Assembly (NCBI GenBank): GCA_041687095.1 | Contig: JAWLCQ010000108.1 | Location: 1-16,250 of the forward strand | Direction: 5' to 3' | Source of the DNA: JAWLCQ01 sp041687095 | Lineage (GTDB): Bacteria > Planctomycetota > Phycisphaerae > SM23-33 | DNA length: 16,250 nt | Shown here: positions 13,407 to 16,250 of the stretch, one piece after another | Numbering within the stretch: the stretch's first letter is position 1 | How the letters are laid out: each line of letters opens with the position of its first letter | Translations under genes and position numbers: made by a program | Notes under the pieces: generated by a model | Seen by the model: the letters and a program-made list of their open reading frames with translations, nothing else | Database searches by the model: none | What the model was told of the DNA's origin: nothing

Positions 13407-14410
13407 GCTTCGCCCACGTCATCGTCCTCGCCGTCCTGCTGGCCGGGTTCGCCATGAGCCTGACGGCCCACGAGTTCGCCCACGCCTGGACCGCGTACCT
13501 GCTGGGCGACGGGTTCGCCAAGCGCCAGGGGCGGGTGAGCCTCAATCCCTTCCGCCACCTGTCGCTGCTGGGGACGCTGGCGATGTTCGTGCTCCACTTC
13601 GGCTGGGCCAAGCCCGTCCCGGTGAACCTGTACAACTTCAAGCGCCCGCGGCTGTACTACTTCCTCACCTCCCTCGCCGGCCCGGCCGCCAACCTCCTGC
13701 TGGCGGGGGCGTGCTGGGGCGCGATGCACCTGACGCGGCGCTGCTACGCGGTCGATGCCCCCTGGGGCTCGCTGCTGGAGGCGGTGCATCCGCTGCTGTT
13801 CCTGATGCTGCTGATCAACGTCATCCTCGCCGCCCTGAACCTCCTGCCCCTGCCCCCGCTTGACGGGTCGAAAATCTGGCCCGTCCTCTTCCGCTCCGTC
13901 CGCCCGACCTTCAGCGGAAAGGCCACCTGGATCTCCGTGGGCCTGCTGGTGGCGCTGCTGTGGACGGACTCGCTGGACCCGGTGTTCAACCGCATCAGGA
14001 CGGCCGTGCACGCCATCGCCCCGGAGTCCGATGCGGACGTGTATGAGCGGCACTACATGGCGGGCCTGGTGGCGTCCAGCGACGGGGATCTGGAACTCGC
14101 CGACCGGCAGCTCACCGTCGCCCTCGCCCTCCACCCCCGCTCCCGCGACGCCTGGGCCATGCGGGCCTGCGTGCGGTCCGACCGCCAGGACCACGCAGGC
14201 GCCCTCGCCGACATCGACCAGGCCATCGCCCTCGACCCGTCGGACCCCGAGTTCCACGATCACCGGGCGATCTACCTGGAGTGGCTCTCCCGCCCCGACG
14301 ACGCCAACACCGCCCGCGCCCTCGCCACCGCCCTCCGCGGACCGGCGGAGGGCCCGGACGCGGCCGATGCGCCCGACGAGCAGGAGCGCGAGGACACCGA
14401 ACGGCCCTGA
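13403..14410 (+). CDS. Site-2 protease (M50) family with C-terminal TPRs
   Basis: The 335-residue protein is an intramembrane zinc metalloprotease of the rhomboid-unrelated M50/SREBP class. The zinc motif HEFAH lies at residues 23-27 in the first membrane segment, and the third ligand is Asp154 in NLLPLPPLDG (146-155), at the usual spacing. About five hydrophobic segments are visible (roughly 5-20, 55-68, 86-110, 128-148, 170-184). From about residue 213 to 315 two or three TPR units follow (for example GDLELADRQLTVALALHPRS and HAGALADIDQAIALDPSDPE), then an acidic tail. The TPR tail is not part of the minimal family and may recruit substrates. The ATG overlaps the upstream stop by 4 bases. 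The gene ends 34 bases from the convergent sirohaem reductase gene. Confidence 0.9.
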   Translation: MSFAHVIVLAVLLAGFAMSLTAHEFAHAWTAYLLGDGFAKRQGRVSLNPFRHLSLLGTLAMFVLHFGWAKPVPVNLYNFKRPRLYYFLTSLAGPAANLLLAGACWGAMHLTRRCYAVDAPWGSLLEAVHPLLFLMLLINVILAALNLLPLPPLDGSKIWPVLFRSVRPTFSGKATWISVGLLVALLWTDSLDPVFNRIRTAVHAIAPESDADVYERHYMAGLVASSDGDLELADRQLTVALALHPRSRDAWAMRACVRSDRQDHAGALADIDQAIALDPSDPEFHDHRAIYLEWLSRPDDANTARALATALRGPAEGPDAADAPDEQEREDTERP

Positions 14411-14444
14411 CCCCCGAGGCCCGGGCAACGGCATTGACACGTCC

Positions 14445-15800
14445 TCAGTCCGCGCTTCCCCTGCCCACCGCCGCCACGACCTCCTCGGGCGTCAGCTTGC
14501 GGGCGGCGAGGCGGGCCGGGCGGGCGTCGCGGCCCATGCCGCCGCCCAGCCACAGATCGAAGACCTCCAGCTTCTCCCCGTCCCGCGTCGCGATCCCCCC
14601 GAAGAGGCCGACGTCGGCGACGGCGGAGTGGGCGCAGCCGTTGGGGCACCCGGAGATGCAGACGGTGGCCTCGGGGGGCAGTCGGTCGCCCACGGCGGCG
14701 CGGAGGCGATCGGCGAGGGCGTTGGTGTCGGCAATCCCACGGGAGCACCACCGTGTGCCGGGGCAGGCGACGATCGACGCCCGCGGTGAGGCGGGCTCGG
14801 CCAGGGCCCCATGCCCCGCCACCCGCTCGCGCAGGGTCGCCGCACGCGATCCAAAGACCAGCACGCGATGATCGTTCGCGATCCGCACCCGAACCTCCGC
14901 CGCCCCCGCGAGCTGCCCCAGCGCCTCGGCGGCCGCGGGGGCGACGTCCCCGTTGGCGAACGTCAGCGGCACGGACTCGGCGAACCCCGCCTCGCCCTCG
15001 GGCAGATCCACGCGCGGGGCGGGATGCTCGGCCCAGGCGCGCTCGAACTCCTCGCCCAACCGCCGACGGAACGCGTCGTCGCCCATCCGCTCCCGCACGT
15101 GCCGCAGCCTCGCCGTTCTCCTGTTCTCGCGGTCGCCCTCGGCCGCGAACAGCCGCACCGCCGCCCGCACCAGCGGCAGGACCTCGACGGGCAGGATGCG
15201 GGGGAGCAGCTCGATCCCCGTTGCCGGGCGCGGGCCCAGCGAACCGGCCCCGACCGCGCGGAACCCCCACGACCCGTTGGTCCGCACGGCCACGAAGCCC
15301 AGGTCGTTGATGAACGGCTGCCCGCAGCCATCGGAGCAGGCGAAGGTGATCTTGAACTTTCGCGGCAGGGCGTAGATGCCCTCGGTCGCCTCCAGCAGGC
15401 GGCGGACCTCCCACGCCAGCGGCGCCAGGTCCGGCGAGCCCGCTCTCAGGCCCGCGCACGGGCAGACCGTGACGTTGCGGACGGTGTCCCCGCACGACCC
15501 GAGCCCCGTCAGCCCCGCATCGGCCATCGTCCGCTGCACGAGCCCAACGCGATCGGGCGTGACGTTGTGCAGCTCCAGCTCCTGCCGCGTCGTGAGGTGC
15601 AGGGGAGTGTCGGGGGTGTGCTCGCGAACGATGCGGGCCAACGCGCCCCACTGCTCGCCCGTCAGCCGTCCGCCGAGAATCTTCACCCGCTGCATCCACC
15701 GCCCCTCCTGCCTCTGCGGATACAACCCCAGCAACCGAGCGGCGGCGGGGTCGGACGGCAACTCCGAGCACGGGAACTTGGGGGGGATCGAGTCTTGCAT
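14445..15800 (-). CDS. Sirohaem-dependent sulfite or nitrite reductase
   Basis: This 451-residue cytoplasmic enzyme belongs to the sirohaem/4Fe-4S family that performs six-electron reduction of sulfite to sulfide or nitrite to ammonia. The coupled cluster ligands are intact: Cys346-x5-Cys352 (CPGTRWC) and Cys381-x3-Cys385 (CISGC, followed by PNGC). Sirohaem-pocket motifs include TTRQELELHNV (70-80) and the RNVTVCPCAG stretch at 108-117. Two ferredoxin-like half domains (about 35-100 and 270-335) flank the catalytic parts, the usual pseudo-twofold layout; at 451 residues it is at the short end. Sulfite and nitrite enzymes cannot be told apart safely here. The ATG has GGAAGGA 6 bases upstream and a strong promoter. 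The gene stands alone, convergent with the M50 gene. Confidence 0.88.
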   Translation of the reverse strand: MQDSIPPKFPCSELPSDPAAARLLGLYPQRQEGRWMQRVKILGGRLTGEQWGALARIVREHTPDTPLHLTTRQELELHNVTPDRVGLVQRTMADAGLTGLGSCGDTVRNVTVCPCAGLRAGSPDLAPLAWEVRRLLEATEGIYALPRKFKITFACSDGCGQPFINDLGFVAVRTNGSWGFRAVGAGSLGPRPATGIELLPRILPVEVLPLVRAAVRLFAAEGDRENRRTARLRHVRERMGDDAFRRRLGEEFERAWAEHPAPRVDLPEGEAGFAESVPLTFANGDVAPAAAEALGQLAGAAEVRVRIANDHRVLVFGSRAATLRERVAGHGALAEPASPRASIVACPGTRWCSRGIADTNALADRLRAAVGDRLPPEATVCISGCPNGCAHSAVADVGLFGGIATRDGEKLEVFDLWLGGGMGRDARPARLAARKLTPEEVVAAVGRGSAD

Positions 15801-15806
15801 GCGTCT

Positions 15807-15856
15807 TCCTTCCAGTCAGGTGCCGACAGGATACGCGACAATCTACAGTATGTCAA
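15807..15856 (-). promoter_or_regulatory. Consensus promoter and ribosome site of the sirohaem reductase
   Basis: On the - strand TTGACA (15856-15851), a spacer of exactly 17 bases and TATCCT (15833-15828) form a near-ideal sigma-70 promoter, followed by the Shine-Dalgarno GGAAGGA (15813-15807) six bases before the ATG. The spacer (TACTGTAGATTGTCGCG) is AT-richer than its surroundings and, with the -35, holds GACA-N10-TGTC, a weak inverted repeat that could be an operator. Unlike three other promoters in this window it leaves a proper 5' leader. Confidence 0.75.
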
Positions 15857-15869
15857 CGGGGATATGCAC

Positions 15870-16029
15870 CTTTACTTGTAACCGTTCACGGGGTGCCACC
15901 CTCAAGCGGCGTTGTTTGCCGCTTGGGGGTGCTTCGGTCTGGCAGGCTCAACACCCCCAAGCCGCAAACAGCATGCGGCTTGAGGGTGGCACTCTGTTTG
16001 AACGGTCCCGTGAACGGTTACCTTTACTT
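15870..16029. mobile_element. 144-base miniature element with IS66-type ends
   Basis: The element spans 15878-16021. Its ends are perfect 15-base inverted repeats, GTAACCGTTCACGGG at 15878-15892 and the complement at 16007-16021. It is flanked by the 8-base direct repeat CTTTACTT at 15870-15877 and 16022-16029, a target duplication. Ends starting GTAA and an 8-base duplication are the known marks of the IS66 family. The inside is itself a fold-back: 15893-15934 and 15951-15992 are nearly exact inverses, and each arm contains the GGGTGCCAC/CTGTTTGC palindrome motif seen at 4106 and 10051. There is no transposase, so it would depend on an IS66-type transposase elsewhere. Confidence 0.8.
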
Positions 16030-16160
16030 CAGTTCACGGCGCGCGTGCGGCGGCGGGCAGCCGCCCGCGAGACCATCCTATGTTAACGCACGATGCAGCA
16101 GTGTGTTACACGTATTTGGATCCGTTGATGCGCGGGTGCCGTGGTTTGCGGAGCGAAGCG
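16030..16160. other. Gene-free stretch between miniature element and intron end
   Basis: No ORF with coding character is seen. A 6-bp hairpin GCGGGC-AGCC-GCCCGC lies at 16053-16068. Bases 16131-16160 would be the 3' exon flank of the group II intron; GGGTGCC followed by GTGGTTTGC there loosely resembles the dispersed palindrome family, as a degenerate copy at best. Confidence 0.4.
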
Positions 16161-16250
16161 ATCGGGTAGCCGAGGGCGGTTGCCCGCCCCCGGCCCCCTC
16201 AGATCCGGACGTGCGGGACTACCGCATCCGGCTCCTGTGGGCATGGATTC
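16161..16250 (-). mobile_element. 3' end of a group II intron (domains V and VI)
   Basis: On the - strand 16234-16202 reads GAGCCGGATGCGG, TAGTC, CCGCACGTCCGGATC, the 33-base domain V with AGC triad and a CG bulge. Domain VI follows (16200-16161): GGG, GCCG-G-GGGCGG, a GCAA tetraloop, CCGCCC-T-CGGC, an unpaired TA, CCC, and the terminal GAT. The unpaired A (opposite 16167) is the seventh base from the end, the expected branch point, and the end in AT fits the AY rule. The domain V sequence resembles bacterial class C introns. The intron body and any reverse transcriptase gene lie to the right of the window; 16235-16250 would be the end of domain IV. Its 3' exon begins at 16160. Confidence 0.8.

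Noticed and set aside
14411..14444. Bidirectional terminator between the convergent M50 and sirohaem reductase genes
   Set aside because: The 34-base gap has no convincing hairpin or T-run.
15851..15876. Short AT-rich stretch as a possible replication origin or DnaA box cluster
   Set aside because: No DnaA-box-like nonamers recur; the composition is explained by the promoter and the target duplication.

Overview
The window is a GC-rich (clearly above 60 % G+C) bacterial chromosome segment, densely coding and almost entirely on the + strand. Gene style (exported TPR/leucine-rich-repeat protein, secreted proteins of unknown family, site-2 protease with TPR tail, 7-base tandem repeats, dispersed palindromes) suggests a planctomycete, perhaps of the Phycisphaerae. 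That assignment is an inference from style; no rRNA or other decisive marker is present.

Layout. 1-545: two tandem hairpins, a possible 34-residue membrane protein on the - strand, and a signal-peptide ORF that stops about 25 residues into what looks like a heparinase/alginate-lyase type domain (a likely truncated gene). 546-2483: exported TPR/LRR protein. 2580-3018: hicB-hicA toxin-antitoxin pair with a TTG start for the toxin. 3121-3978: NAD kinase whose last codons and stop run into a 7-base tandem repeat. 3965-4262: a gene-free fold-back of heptamer and purine/pyrimidine triplet repeats. 4320-9083: a 1587-residue fusion of indolepyruvate:ferredoxin oxidoreductase (alpha, Fe-S and gamma parts plus helical extension) with a complete GltD-type FAD/NAD(P)H module. 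9224-9321: fourteen tandem heptamers in front of endonuclease III (9358-10017). 10014-10170: a palindromic insert bounded by 14-base direct repeats beginning at the nth stop codon. 10212-14410: a probable four-gene operon (secreted unknown protein, thioredoxin reductase, unknown helical protein, M50 protease with TPR tail). 14445-15800 on the - strand: sirohaem sulfite/nitrite reductase with a textbook promoter. 15878-16021: a 144-base miniature element with IS66-type ends and an 8-base target duplication, just upstream of that promoter. 16161-16234 on the - strand: domains V and VI of a group II intron whose body lies beyond the right edge.

Function. Many genes concern redox chemistry: NAD kinase makes the NADP pool used by thioredoxin reductase and probably by the flavoprotein module of the 2-oxoacid oxidoreductase; the sirohaem reductase consumes low-potential electrons. 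Three genes that open transcription units (nadK, the fusion oxidoreductase, the secreted protein at 10212) have a -10-like hexamer only 6-8 bases before the ATG and no Shine-Dalgarno sequence, which suggests leaderless mRNAs. Operon-internal genes have good Shine-Dalgarno sites or overlap their upstream neighbour.

Most striking: the IOR-GltD fusion, the IS66-type miniature element next to a strong promoter, the group II intron 3' end, the related palindromes at several loci, and the heptamer arrays abutting nadK, the fusion gene and nth.
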